Source of the DNA: Mya arenaria
Taxonomy: Eukaryota; Mollusca; Bivalvia; Myida; Myidae
Assembly: GCF_026914265.1 (NCBI RefSeq)
Contig: NC_069122.1
Location: forward strand, 31,609,473 to 31,673,472
Length of the DNA stretch: 64,000 nt
Direction of reading: 5' to 3'
Shown: in pieces, positions 50,553 to 62,160 of the stretch
How positions within the stretch are numbered: the stretch's first letter is position 1
How the letters are laid out: every line of letters begins with the position of its first letter
Notes under the pieces: generated by a model
What the model saw: the letters and a program-made list of their open reading frames with translations, nothing else
Told to the model about the DNA's origin: nothing
The model's database searches: none
Translations under genes and position numbers: made by a program

Positions 50553-51221
50553 TATTGACTAGTTATGTGGAAAATTTGCACTAAATTAATAAAAAATATA
50601 TTGAAATGTACAGATACATTTTTTGTTGACTATATATTTGGAGTAAAAAAGTAACAAATGAAATAAATTTTGTGGATATCTACAACCTATTGTATTAATC
50701 TTGTGTGTAATTTCACTTGAATCTATTTTATGCAGTGTGTAAAGTTTGTAATGCTATTTTCTCTACTTTACTGTTTGACACAGATTAGATTGATGAATAA
50801 AATACAAATGTCATCCACCTGTACACTTTAAAGTGAAATTGTGATGAAGGCTTATTGGCAATTGTATACAATTATGGAATTGGGTATTCATAAATATATT
50901 TCTGAACATACTTGAAACAGATTATTTAAGAAGCAGACGATGACTGCCCATTCAGACCAAATGTGTGCGCAATGTAAACATAAACATTAATACAATTAGT
51001 GAATCAATGTTTGGTTAAGTTGATAATATTGATATTATTGAAAGTGATCAAACGGATGTTCAAGCTTAAGTTTAAGGGAACAAATGTTTAGGTTTAAATG
51101 ATTTTAGACCATTTAAATTGATTCATACATCAATCTTGGTAGAATATTTTGTATAAAGGGTTTGTGTGATTTCACCTGTACGTTTGTGTAACGCTTAGTA
51201 AGATATATTTTTACAGGCCCT

Positions 51222-51295
51222 TTAATTGGGGACTCTTGAAGCGCCAGGAACTTGATTAGCAGGTCCAAGTTGTGTCTGTACTTCAAAGGCAAAGT
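51222..51295 (-). CDS. Candidate terminal coding exon, unrecognised
   Basis: On the minus strand TTTTTTTCCAG is followed by 74 bp reading FAFEVQTQLGPANQVPGASR and VPN, then TAA. The acceptor is good and the composition is gene-like, but the exon is short and no upstream exon was identified. A second frame through the same bases is also open, so confidence is low. Confidence 0.3.
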
Positions 51296-51435
51296 CTGGA
51301 AAAAAATGATACATGGCAATAAAAAAAAAAGAATCTAGTTTTTTTTATTCATTTATAGACATTGACTTCTATAAGAATGCAAGGCTTGACTAAATATTAA
51401 CCTTTTTATTTATTTGAAATAGCAAATGAAGAGCT

Positions 51436-51473
<38 letters not shown>
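51436..51473. repeat. (TA)n microsatellite
   Basis: About 19 uninterrupted TA units directly upstream of the MITE at 51484. Confidence 0.97.
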
Positions 51474-51479
<6 letters not shown>

Positions 51480-51483
51480 TTAA

Positions 51484-51834
51484 AGGTGCACTCTCACACA
51501 TTGAACGTTTTGATGCCTTTTTTATTATTTATTTTGGAACGAGCTATTTATACGAAAATGCATGTATACCAGTCATATAAGACTGCGTACCCAAGAAAAA
51601 GATCGCAGATTTTTATATTTAAGTACAAAAATTGATGTTTAGTGCATTTTTTATTAAACCGTTAGTAACGCTTTTAGCAATAATACATTATTTTCCTAAC
51701 GGAAATACGAAAATCTGCGATCTGATATTTTGTCAGCAGTCTTTTATCACTTGTTTGCAGATATTTACGCAAAAACTTGATCATTCAAAGAAGAAAAAAA
51801 ATAGTAATAACGGTAAATGTGTGAGAGTGCAGCT
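51484..51834. mobile_element. TTAA-type MITE (family 1), complete
   Basis: TTAA (51480-51483) is followed by AGGTGCACTCTCACACATTG. The right end reads GTGTGAGAGTGCAGCT, with TTAA at 51836-51839. The internal stretch ATCGCAGATTTTTATATTTA is shared with the copy at 55350. It has no coding content. Confidence 0.87.
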
Positions 51835-51839
51835 TTTAA

Positions 51840-52663
51840 TAACCACTACTTTATAAAAATGGCTTTCAACACAACAACTGCATTGAGAGGAAACATTTTT
51901 TTTAAATATATTTTGGTTATGGTTACCGTAAAACATTTGTCATGACGTTAATTTAAATATATCTGTAATGTTACTTTTTGTTTTAAAAATGCGAAATAAT
52001 TTAAACTGTCATTTACGTGTAAACCAAGTTTAATAAGTTTTTTGCGAGATATTGATAAAAACTAAAAGTTACCAACGACGAACCAACTGACCTGGCAATG
52101 TAATGCTTTTTGTTCTTGGAGGGTATTTAGTAAACATACATCATACATGTATAAAACCTGAAGACAATCAAATATATAATAACGTGTCTAATGTCAACTA
52201 GCTGTAATTCATTCAGGTACTGTGAAACATGCTAACCTGCACAACTTCCGCAATAATGTCGCAAAAGGTATTTATTTTATAGCAAGCGAATATCATTCTG
52301 AAATACCAAATACTCGATTCGAAATGAGACGTCTGATTAATGTATTATTAGTATTAACTTGAGTCTAAGATACGTTTTAAACAGCTGTATAATTATGTTC
52401 CTTTATTATACATAAACCCGGAAATAATACCCTTAGGTTAGTTTAAAACGGCTGTTTAGATTCAACTATTATACATTGCATTTTCCTTCGTTAAACGGGA
52501 AACAATCGCTTATATTTTAACATAAACATTAATTTATAATAACTCGTTCAATACTTTTCAACGTAACCGCAGAAAGTAGTATGAACATGAAAACTGGGTC
52601 AATACACATTTTACAAAGTATGACTAATACTCAAAATACTGTCTCATATTCTTAAACCCTTTG
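51840..52663. other. Intergenic DNA
   Basis: AT-rich. No gene or bounded element was recognised. Confidence 0.4.
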
Positions 52664-52861
52664 CTATTGTATGACTTCGTACGAAAAAAGTATCGCATCA
52701 TCGCCCTCGTTGCCACTTAAAATAGTTTCTTCATAGCGCTTAAAACCTCTTGCAGTCTTCCTCTTTAGCGGTTGCACCCAAAGCCTTCTCGATAGTATGT
52801 CAATTGCTCTAAGCAGATATCGAACGTCATCATTCTGCTCGGCTAGGTTAAACACCGACAA
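52664..52861 (-). mobile_element. Polinton-like integrase fragment, fossil
   Basis: A short minus-strand stretch resembles the start of a retroviral-type integrase catalytic core of the Polinton/Maverick kind, with RYLLRAIDILSRRLWVQPL as the clearest match. Only this part is present and no capsid, polymerase or terminal repeats are seen nearby. It is a small, broken remnant, and its age cannot be judged from one piece. Confidence 0.5.
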
Positions 52862-53019
52862 GAGATTATGCAGTTGCCTCCCCTGGTATAGCGCTCGTAA
52901 CGTATGGCAATATACATCCCCACCTCTAGGGTTAAGGTCGAGGTTAAGGACTCGAGTAAGGGTTAGCTCGACTACGTCATACTTGTATCATGATGGAAAT
53001 TTGCTTTAAAAAAATCCTG

Positions 53020-53095
53020 GTTTATGGCTCCTGGTATATGACTCCTGGTTTATGGCTCCTGGTTTACGGCTCCTGGTTTACGGCTCCTGGTTTCT
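53020..53095 (+). repeat. Short tandem repeat, ~14-bp unit
   Basis: About five copies of GGCTCCTGGTTTAT with small changes, ending in a C10 run. Confidence 0.9.
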
Positions 53096-53099
53096 GCCC

Positions 53100-54865
53100 C
53101 CCCCCCCATTATCTAGCTACTACTTGTCGGAAAAAACAGCTCATTGAGCTTATGTTTTTAATATCATATAGTATCAATTATCCTGTCCGTGCTTCATGTT
53201 GAATGCCAGTCAAGTATGTTCCGCAAATAATGAATAACAATGAAATATACGCAATAACATTTAGCCCTGAGCCACTATTCTTTCAAGATCAATAAAGATC
53301 AAAAGTAAGCAGGTACAAGAACATTTGTAATACAATATTGCTTTTTTTGAGGCCACACACTATTGATAATTCGTTTCGTGAATTAAACGCACCTATTTTT
53401 TTGAAAATGTAAAACAATAGCAAAAGTGTGAGACCGCAGCTATATTTTCACCGCATGTTTTGTTGTACTGTTTGTGTAGCTTTTTGAAAGATGAAGTTTC
53501 ATCGGTTTGCCGCCCGCAATGACTTCCCTTTACAAGTGTTTAAGAAGCAATGTTTAATTATCCCCAAACCAGAGAACGTACCAACATGAAAATTATATCA
53601 CCTATGCTATATCTTCAAACAGGATCAGCATACATAACGTTTATAAAGAAATCTCACAAAATATCAAAGAAACCCACAGTCCTTATGTAAAGCTTGTACG
53701 GAAAACCAAACAATTGACTCTGTTTTGTCTGTATCGCAATGATCAAGGCTTACTCAGAGGCCAATAAGAAACCCCACGGGTGTCCGAACCTGAAAACTAG
53801 AAGCTGTAGCGCAGTGCTACACTTTAATTGTCGTAGTCTCCAATAGTTCAGAATCCGCTCTAGGGAGTACAAAAAGGAACTTCAAAAATACCCTTCATTC
53901 TACACGATGTTCTTTCATCGGCTTCCAGACACGAAATGTTTAACAAACTGTGAAGAGTAGGGGTGTCAAATTCATTAATCTTAGTAAACTATTAAGAATA
54001 TAACTTCTTCCGAATCAGTTTAATATTTACCAGCTTAGTTTAGACTTTTAATACTAAAACCAAAACATTGATATTAAATACACACACGTCCTAAAGAAGT
54101 AATATAGCGGTAACGGCGAAGCCCGTAAATTGTCAAATACTTCACAACTTTTACTTAGCTTTAAATGTTTATTTCCCGAGCTCCGGACTAAATGATTCCG
54201 GGAACATTACACTACAACAACTAACCATGATTCCACGACAATATTTTCACAAACTGGTAAAGATGAGAATCCTCTAGGATTATAAAAATTGAAAGACATG
54301 AATCTTATATGTTACAAAACATTTCCAAACCTGGCTCAGACATGAAAACAACTGGATATATAGATACAAACCATACACATCGCTTTCGATATTTCTCATA
54401 AGTCTAAACAGTAGCAAAAATCTGTTAGAACACAGTCGGTTACAAACGCCAAAACATGCTCTCTATATTGCATACGATCGCCTGTAACGATCTTGACCAT
54501 TAGCTTTTATAATGAAGAACATAACTCATATTTCTTTTTCTTAACATGTTTTATAATTATTTTTAGAATTCATGTATGTGCTTAGTATAACCTATTTAGT
54601 GAAAAGTAAGTATAAGACTTTGTTTCCACTGTCCAAAAGAGATGAAGTTCATGATTGTGCAGAGTTAAATTTCATAAACGAGCATTTTGTTGAAAATATT
54701 TCTTTTTATATTGATTTAAAGATAAAAAGAACGTTTTTCGCTCTTTTCTCGGTTTTGTTTTTATGAAAATGAATACAAAATCTTTTATTTCGCTCGCTCG
54801 CTCCAATTTTGATTTTTTTTTTTTAAAAATCCGTTCAACAAGAAAATAATATGCTATGGCCTTAA
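53100..54865. other. Intergenic DNA
   Basis: AT-rich. A possible degenerate family-1 MITE end (GTGTGAGACCGCAGCT) lies at about 53,428-53,443. I see no gene or RNA. Confidence 0.4.
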
Positions 54866-54869
54866 GATA

Positions 54870-54996
54870 GCTGAGAATATAATTTGTCTTAAAACAGAAA
54901 GTAAGTACTCTTGGGAATCCCACCAAACCTACGACGGTAATATTCGCTATTGAAATTCATAAATGTTGATTTAAAATTTCAATAAAAGCAGTACAG
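54870..54996 (+). promoter_or_regulatory. Second copy of the leader-exon cassette
   Basis: TATAATTTGTCTTAAAACAG, AAAGTAAGTACTCTTGGGAA, ATTCGCTATTGAAATTCATA and TTTCAATAAAAGCAGTACAG|GTGAGTACG align with 43,575-43,685, and similarity continues about 200 bp into the intron (TTTATGTACATGTAT-TTTTAT). The donor here is strong. It probably supplies the promoter and 5' untranslated exon for the coding segment at 56077. Confidence 0.5.
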
Positions 54997-55349
54997 GTGA
55001 GTACGATTATTATTTGATTGTTTGCATTTGTTTATATTGTATTGAAAACATTTCCAAAACTAAAATCAGTGAAACATAATTTTACATTAGTTTATGTACA
55101 TGTATCATTTTATTTACAAAATTGGTTGTTTAAGACTTCTGATTGTCCATTTATATCCATAAGTGTAGCCTAGATGGAGAACATCTTAATAATTGATCTT
55201 TGTTTAGTCAACCCCACTTGTTAAAAACAAGTTTTGATGTTTTAATGAGTTTCAAAAAACGTGTCTGTTTCATGAAGCCCGACCGACAGTAGTTTTGTTT
55301 TAACGCCGACTGTTTAAGTTTTACCGACGACTGTTTTACGACTAACAAA

Positions 55350-55576
55350 AAAACAAAAAAATAGATCGCAGATTTTTATATTTAAGTTCAAAATTTGTGT
55401 TGTCAGTAACGGTTTAAGGCATAAAGCATTGATTTTAGAACGGAAATATGCAAATATGCGTTCTGAATTTTTGGTAGCAATCTTTTATCATTAGTTTGCA
55501 AATATTTACGCTAAAATTTGCTTTTTCCAAGACAAAAAATAAAAAAAGTTGTAAAAACGTTAAATCTGTGAGAGTG
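55350..55576. mobile_element. TTAA-type MITE (family 1), left end missing
   Basis: ATCGCAGATTTTTATATTTA through GTGAGAGTGCAGCTTA matches the right three-quarters of the copy at 51484-51834. No left terminus is seen. It lies in the presumed intron of the 54.9-56.4 kb gene. Confidence 0.7.
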
Positions 55577-56076
55577 CAGCTTAAAACATAGAAATGGCTG
55601 ATGCCCTAAATTATCAAATTAACGCTACTTCATGCAAGAAAGCCATGCGTGGAACGATACTATCTGCATGTAAGATATGGAGATCTAAGCCATTTTATTT
55701 AATTTTCCTTTTAGATTATTTTTAGAAATGCCATGTTGTTTTGTCTTTCTGATTCTGTTTTGCAGTACAAGTAAACCCAATCACTTTATTTATTGTATTA
55801 TTTTGGCGTACATAAAATGCAGGCTTAAATATCAGACACAAGAGAACTATCTACAGATATAATCTGTAAGAGTTATACAATTTCTGTAAAGCTAGTGGCT
55901 TTGAGTTTATTAAGTGCGGAAATTTTGAATACATATGTACTGTATCGAATTACTTTTAGATAAATTCACCTAAATAGAAACAAGATACTGATGGAATATT
56001 CAGATATTTACAAAGATAAAGAAATACATGTAAAAACGGTCTACCTACATGTACCGCGGTACCCGTCTTTTTCAGC

Positions 56077-56404
56077 ATGTTCGTCGAAATCGCTTTCGGC
56101 TTTGTCCTGGCAGTTGCCTTGTATGTCGCATATAATGGATTTCCAACGCCTCAGGGAAGTAGCCGCACATCTGATCATCAATGTTTTGAAAGAAGAACCC
56201 GCCCATCTGGTCAACAAACCACAAGAAGATCTGGTTTCCAATTTTCCGCTAATATATCAATGGAAAGTCAGCAAACTGCGGGAACGACTGCGAGGGAAAG
56301 TGTCGTTGTTCGAGCCAATACGCTTGCGCAAACCTCTGAACAACACAATGAATAAACCATTTCACGAGTTAATCCGTCCTGCAGTTCCATCGGCGGTGTT
56401 ATAA
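56077..56404 (+). CDS. Putative small membrane-anchored protein exon, frame uncertain
   Basis: The T-rich acceptor CCCGTCTTTTTCAG sits one base before an ATG. The first frame gives MFVEIAFGFVLAVALYVAYN, a single hydrophobic anchor, then a Ser/Thr/Gln-rich tail to a stop at 56,355. A second frame through the same bases reads REVAAHLIINVLKEEPAHLV and VSKLRERLRGKVSLF and stays open to 56,404, three bases before AATAAA. The true product may be the 92-residue first frame, or the anchor followed by the second frame after a +1 step. The stretch is GC-richer than its flanks, as coding DNA is here. The leader at 54,870-54,996 is a plausible upstream exon. No family is recognised. Confidence 0.45.
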
Positions 56405-56460
56405 GAATAAACACTTTAAGTATGTTTTAATGTTTTAGAATAAACACTTTGTGCATCGGT
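56405..56460 (+). terminator. Probable poly(A) signals of the 56-kb gene
   Basis: Two AATAAACACTTT motifs, at about 56,407 and 56,440, directly follow the coding segment. Confidence 0.5.
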
Positions 56461-56726
56461 GCGAAACTCTTTTCCGGTGACTATTTAGTGGTTTTATACA
56501 TATTTTTTTCTGCTGTGTTGCTTGAATTCCATATTTTATCTAAAAAGAATATTTTCCATTTTGTCATCTAATCAACTTACATGAACATAAAATTACTCAA
56601 CTGAGAGGTGCATAGCAGGCATATAATTAGCATGAAGTTAATACCCCTGGCATTCTCTTTCTTACAAACATGCTTGCCCCAGCACAAGACTATTGTTAAC
56701 ATTGTATTTAATAAGCTCCCCATTAA

Positions 56727-57183
56727 AGGGGCTGTCTCACGTATTGGCACCAAAAACGTTTTTTTCTGTAACGAATCTCAGGACAATTATCTAATAGAAT
56801 GTGTTACGCTTTGATTTCATAATTGAAAAAAAGTACCAAAATGTATTAAAAAAATTGTGTCGGAGACCGGGTTCGAACCCGTGCCGCCAAAATTGCAGTT
56901 CAGCTTTGTACTGACTGAGCTACAAAGGCTTACTCTAATCGGGTGATAATGATAACACCGACTAGCCAATCACGCATAAGGAATGAATTCTACCTTGTAG
57001 ACATACCCAGTAATCTTTTTTAATTGAAAAATACGAAATAACTGCTAAACTTAAATAAATTGTAAACTATGTGGTACTCCAGTTAGTAAGTTCCAATGCA
57101 TTGTACACATCGATGCCAAGTTTATGTCAGTTTTCGACAATTTTCTTTTTTTCCGCTATTTTATCATACGTGAGACAGCCCCT
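56727..57183. mobile_element. TTAA-flanked element with internal tRNA-like sequence (family 3)
   Basis: The termini AGGGGCTGTCTCACGTAT and ATACGTGAGACAGCCCCT are perfect inverted repeats, each bordered by TTAA (56723-56726 and 57184-57187). The 457-bp body has no protein frame but contains a reverse-oriented tRNA-like stretch at 56857-56931. It is probably a non-autonomous DNA element that captured or arose with a tRNA or SINE fragment. Confidence 0.85.
56857..56931 (-). other. tRNA-like sequence, degenerate
   Basis: On the minus strand, TTTGTAGCTCAGTCAGTACA fits a D-arm/A box and GCACGGGTTCGAACCCGGTC contains a perfect T-arm/B box. The acceptor ends do not pair and the anticodon arm is poor, so it is not a working tRNA. 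It could still carry a Pol III promoter. Confidence 0.65.
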
Positions 57184-57384
57184 TTAAGATAAAGTGCGCA
57201 AAAAGCACAATTTAGTTATTTGAACAAGTTCAAAACAGTGTTTACGAAACTATTCACTGTGGTATTTACAGAGTGGTCTAAAGAGAAATATTGTGGACTA
57301 CGATGATATCTACACGTGTGACATTTAACAATGAATGTTATGTATACACGAATACATTTATCAAGGCATTTTAATGATACTACG

Positions 57385-57685
57385 GCGTAAAATTTTTTTT
57401 GGTTAGGGTAACATCCTTATCAAAAATAGGTAGGGTAGGTAGGCTTTTTTTATAAGGCTTTATGTAAGAATGTCATTTTCATCATTGGATAATGGTGTTA
57501 AAGTTATCTTCTGTATAAGCATTTAAGATTTTCAACTACAAAGTGAAAAGCAATTAAAAAAAGAAAAATCTTCTTCTTTTTATTTTTTCATTTTTTTTTT
57601 CAATCTGAGTATAAAAACGGTAGGGTCGGCCCCTATTTTGTAGGTAGGATCGGGTTACCCGAACCAAATGTATTTTTTTAGGCCT
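57385..57685. mobile_element. Short inverted-repeat element (MITE-like)
   Basis: TTTTGGTTAGGGTAACATCC at the left is mirrored by GGATCGGGTTACCCGAACCA at the right. AGGTAGGGTAGGTAGG and TAGGGTCGGCCCC lie just inside. About 300 bp, non-coding. The target duplication is not clear. Confidence 0.65.
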
Positions 57686-57784
57686 AGTATTTATTCATAT
57701 TATGAAGGAAACTATGTAAGGTGTTTCTTTGAGGCAAGTCAGTTAAGTGCTTCATACTTCAATTAATACACATTTTGTGAAAAT

Positions 57785-60700
57785 ATAATGTTTTTGGCTT
57801 ATTTATAACTGATACCATAGCAGTTGGAAACATTATCAACAGCTAAACAATATAATGTTTTTGGGCTTATTTATAACTGATACCATAGCAGTTGAAAACA
57901 TTGTCAAGTGCTGAACAATATAATGTTTTTGGCTTATTTATTACTGATACCATAGCAGTTGAAAACATTGTCAAGTGCTGAACAATATAATGTTTTTGGG
58001 CTTATTTATTACTGATACCATAGTAGTTGGAAACATTATCAAGTGCTGAACAATATAATGTTTTTGGCTTATTTATAACTGATACCATAGTAGTTGGAAA
58101 CATTATCAAGTGCTGAACAATATAATGTTTTTGGGCTTATTTATAACTGATACCATAGCAGTTGAAAACATTGTCAAGTGCTGAACAATATAATGTTTTT
58201 GGGCTTATTTATAACTGATACCATAGCAGTTGAAAACATTGTCAAGTGCTGAACAATATAATGTTTTTGGCTTATTTATTACTGATACCATAGCAGTTGA
58301 AAACATTGTCAAGTGCTGAACAATATAATGTTTTGGCTTATTTATTACTGATACCATAGCAGTTGGAAACATTGTCAAGTGCTGAACAATATAATGTTTT
58401 TGGCTTATTTATTACTGATACCATAGCAGTTGGAAACATTGTCAAGTGCTGAACAATATAATGTTTTTGGCTTATTTATTACTGATACCATAGTAGTTGG
58501 AAACATTGTCAAGTGCTGAACAATATAATGTTTTTGGCTTATTTATTACTGATACCATAGCAGTTGGAAACATTGTCAAGTGCTGAACAATATAATGTTT
58601 TTGGCTTATTTATTACTGATACCATAGCAGTTGGAAACATTGTCAAGTGCTGAACAATATAATGTTTTTGGCTTATTTATTACTGATACCATAGTAGTTG
58701 GAAACATTATCAAGTGCTGAACAATATAATGTTTTTGGCTTATTTATTACTGATACCATAGCAGTTAGAAACATTATCAACAGCTAAACAATATAATGTT
58801 TTTGGGCTTATTTATAACTGATACCATAGCAGTTGAAAACATTGTCAAGTGCTGAACAATATAATGTTTTTGGCTTATTTATTACTGATACCATAGCAGT
58901 TGGAAACATTGTCAAGTGCTGAACAATATAATGTTTTTGGGCTTATTTATTACTGATACCATAGCAGTTGGAAACATTGTCAAGTGCTGAACAATATAAT
59001 GTTTTTGGCTTATTTATAACTGATACCATAGTAGTTGGAAACATTGTCAAGTGCTGAACAATATAATGTTTTGGCTTATTTATAACTGATACCATAGCAG
59101 TTGGAAACATTATCAAGTGCTGAACAATATAATGTTTTTGGCTTATTTATTACTGATACCATAGCAGTTAGAAACATTATCAACAGCTAAACAATATAAT
59201 GTTTTTGGGCTTATTTATAACTGATACCATAGCAGTTGAAAACATTGTCAAGTGCTGAACAATATAATGTTTTTGGCTTATTTATTACTGATACCATAGC
59301 AGTTGGAAACATTGTCAAGTGCTGAACAATATAATGTTTTTGGCTTATTTATAACTGATACCATAGTAGTTGGAAACATTGTCAAGTGCTGAACAATATA
59401 ATGTTTTGGCTTATTTATAACTGATACCATAGCAGTTGGAAACATTATCAAGTGCTGAACAATATAATGTTTTTGGCTTATTTATTACTGATACCATAGC
59501 AGTTGGAAACATTATCAAGTGCTGAACAATATAATGTTTTTGGCTTATTTATAACTGATACCATAGTAGTTGGAAACATTGTCAAGTGCTGAACAATATA
59601 ATGTTTTTGGCTTATTTATAACTGATACCATAGCAGTTGGAAACACTGTCAAGTGCTGAACAATATAATGTTTTTGGCTTATTTATAACTGATACCATAG
59701 TAGTTGGAAACATTATCAAGTGCTGAACAATATAATATTTTTGGCTTATTTATAACTGATACCATAGCAGTTGGAAACATTGTCAAGTGCTGAACAATAT
59801 AATGTTTTTGGCTTATTTATAACTGATACCATAGCAGTTGGAAACATTGTCAAGTGCTGAACAATATAATGTTTTGGCTTATTTATAACTGATACCATAG
59901 CAGTTGGAAACACTGTCAAGTGCTAAACAATATAATGTTTTTGGGCTTATTTATTACTGATACCATAGTAGTTGGAAACATTGTCAAGTGCTGAACAATA
60001 TAATGTTTTTGGGCTTATTTATTACTGATACCATAGCAGTTGGAAACATTGTCAAGTGCTGAACAATATAATGTTTTTGGGCTTATTTATTACTGATACC
60101 ATAGTAGTTGGAAACATTGTCAAGTGCTGAACAATATAATGTGTTTGGGCTTATTTATAACTGATACCATAGCAGTTGGAAACATTGTCAAGTGCTGAAC
60201 AATATAATGTTTTTGGGCTTATTTATTACTGATACCATAGTAGTTGGAAACATTGTCAAGTGCTGAACAATATAATGTTTTTGGGCTTATTTATAACTGA
60301 TACCATAGCAGTTGGAAACATTGTCAAGTGCTGAACAATATAATGTTTTTGGGCTTATTTATAACTGATACCATAGCAGTTGGAAACATTATCAAGTGCT
60401 GAACAATATAATGTTTTTGGCTTATTTATAACTAATACCATAGCAGTTGGAAACATTGTCAAGTGCTGAACAATATAATGTTTTTGGGCTTATTTATTAC
60501 TGATACCATAGTAGTTGGAAACATTATCAAGTGCTGAACAATATAATGTTTTTGGCTTATTTATAACTGATACCATAGCAGTTGGAAACATTGTCAAGTG
60601 CTGAACAATATAATGTTTTTGGGCTTATTTATTACTGATACCATAGCAGTTGAAAACATTGTCAAGTGCTGAACAATATAATGTTTTTGGCTTATTTATT

Positions 60701-62160
60701 ACTGATACCATAGCAGTTGGAAACATTATCAAGTGCTGAACAATATAATGTTTTTGGCTTATTTATAACTGATACCATAGTAGTTGGAAACATTGTCAAG
60801 TGCTGAACAATATAATGTTTTTGGCTTATTTATAACTGATACCATAGCAGTTGGAAACACTGTCAAGTGCTGAACAATATAATGTTTTTGGCTTATTTAT
60901 AACTGATACCATAGCAGTTGGAAACACTGTCAAGTGCTGAACAATATAATGTTTTTGGCTTATTTATAACTGATACCATAGCAGTTGGAAACATTGTCAA
61001 GTGCTGAACAATATAATGTTTTTGGCTTATTTATTACTGATACCATAGCAGTTGGAAACATTGTCAAGTGCTGTACAATATAATGTTTTTGGCTTATTTA
61101 TTACGAATACCATAGCAGTTGGAAACATTGTCAAGTGCTGAACAATATAATGTTTTTGGCTTATTTATAACTGATACCATAGTAGTTGGAAACATTGTCA
61201 AGTGCTGAACAATATAATGTTTTTGGCTTATTTATAACTGATACCATAGCAGTTGGAAACATTGTCAAGTGCTGAACAATATAATGTTTTTGGCTTATTT
61301 ATAACTGATACCATAGTAGTTGGAAACATTGTCAAGTGCTGAACAATATAATGTTTTTGGCTTATTTATAACTGATACCATAGCAGTTGGAAACATTGTC
61401 AAGTGCTGAACAATATAATGTTTTTGGCTTATTTATAACTGATACCATAGCAGTTGGAAACATTGTCAAGTGCTGAACAATATAATGTTTTTGGCTTATT
61501 TATAACTGATACCATAGTAGTTGGAAACATTGTCAAGTGCTGAACAATATAATGTTTTTGGCTTATTTATAACTGATACCATAGCAGTTGGAAACATTGT
61601 CAAGTGCTGAACAATATAATGTTTTTGGCTTATTTATAACTGATACCATAGCAGTTGAAAACATTGTCAAGTGCTGAACAATATAATGTTTTTGGCTTAT
61701 TTATAACTGATACCATAGTAGTTGGAAACATTATCAAGTGCTGAACAATATAATGTTTTGGCTTATTTATAACTGATACCATAGCAGTTGGAAACATTGT
61801 CAACTGCTAAACAATATAATGTTTTTGGCTTATTTATAACTGATACCATAGTAGTTGGAAACATTGTCAAGTGCTGAACAATATAATGTTTTGGCTTATT
61901 TATTACTGATACCATAGCAGTTGGAAACATTGTCAACTGCTAAACAATATAATGTTTTTGGCTTATTTATTACTGATACCATAGCAGTGTGAAACATTGG
62001 CAAGTGCTGAACAATATAATGTTTTTGGATTATTTATTACTGATACCATAGCAGTGTGAAACATTGGCAAGTGCTGAACAATATAATGTTTTTTGGCTTA
62101 TTTATTACCTATACCATAGCAGTTGGAAACATTGTCAAGTCCTGAACAATATAATGTTTT
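57785..62160 (+). repeat. ~67-bp satellite array, about 65 units
   Basis: The unit is CAATATAATGTTTTTGGCTT, ATTTATAACTGATACCATAG, CAGTTGGAAACATTGTCAAG, TGCTGAA (66-68 bp). Variable sites are TATAAC/TATTAC, TAGCAG/TAGTAG, TTGTC/TTATC, and GG/GGG after the T run. A rarer CAACAGCTAAA variant recurs at 57,837, 58,781 and 59,184. Units are highly similar along the whole array, with more divergent ones at the right edge. Non-coding. Confidence 0.97.

Noticed and set aside
56857-56931. Functional tRNA gene
   Set aside because: The T-arm is perfect, but the acceptor stem does not pair and the anticodon arm is not standard. It lies inside a transposon.
57785-62160. Possible coding repeat protein in the 67-bp array
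   Set aside because: The unit length is not a multiple of three, and stops occur in every frame of the consensus.
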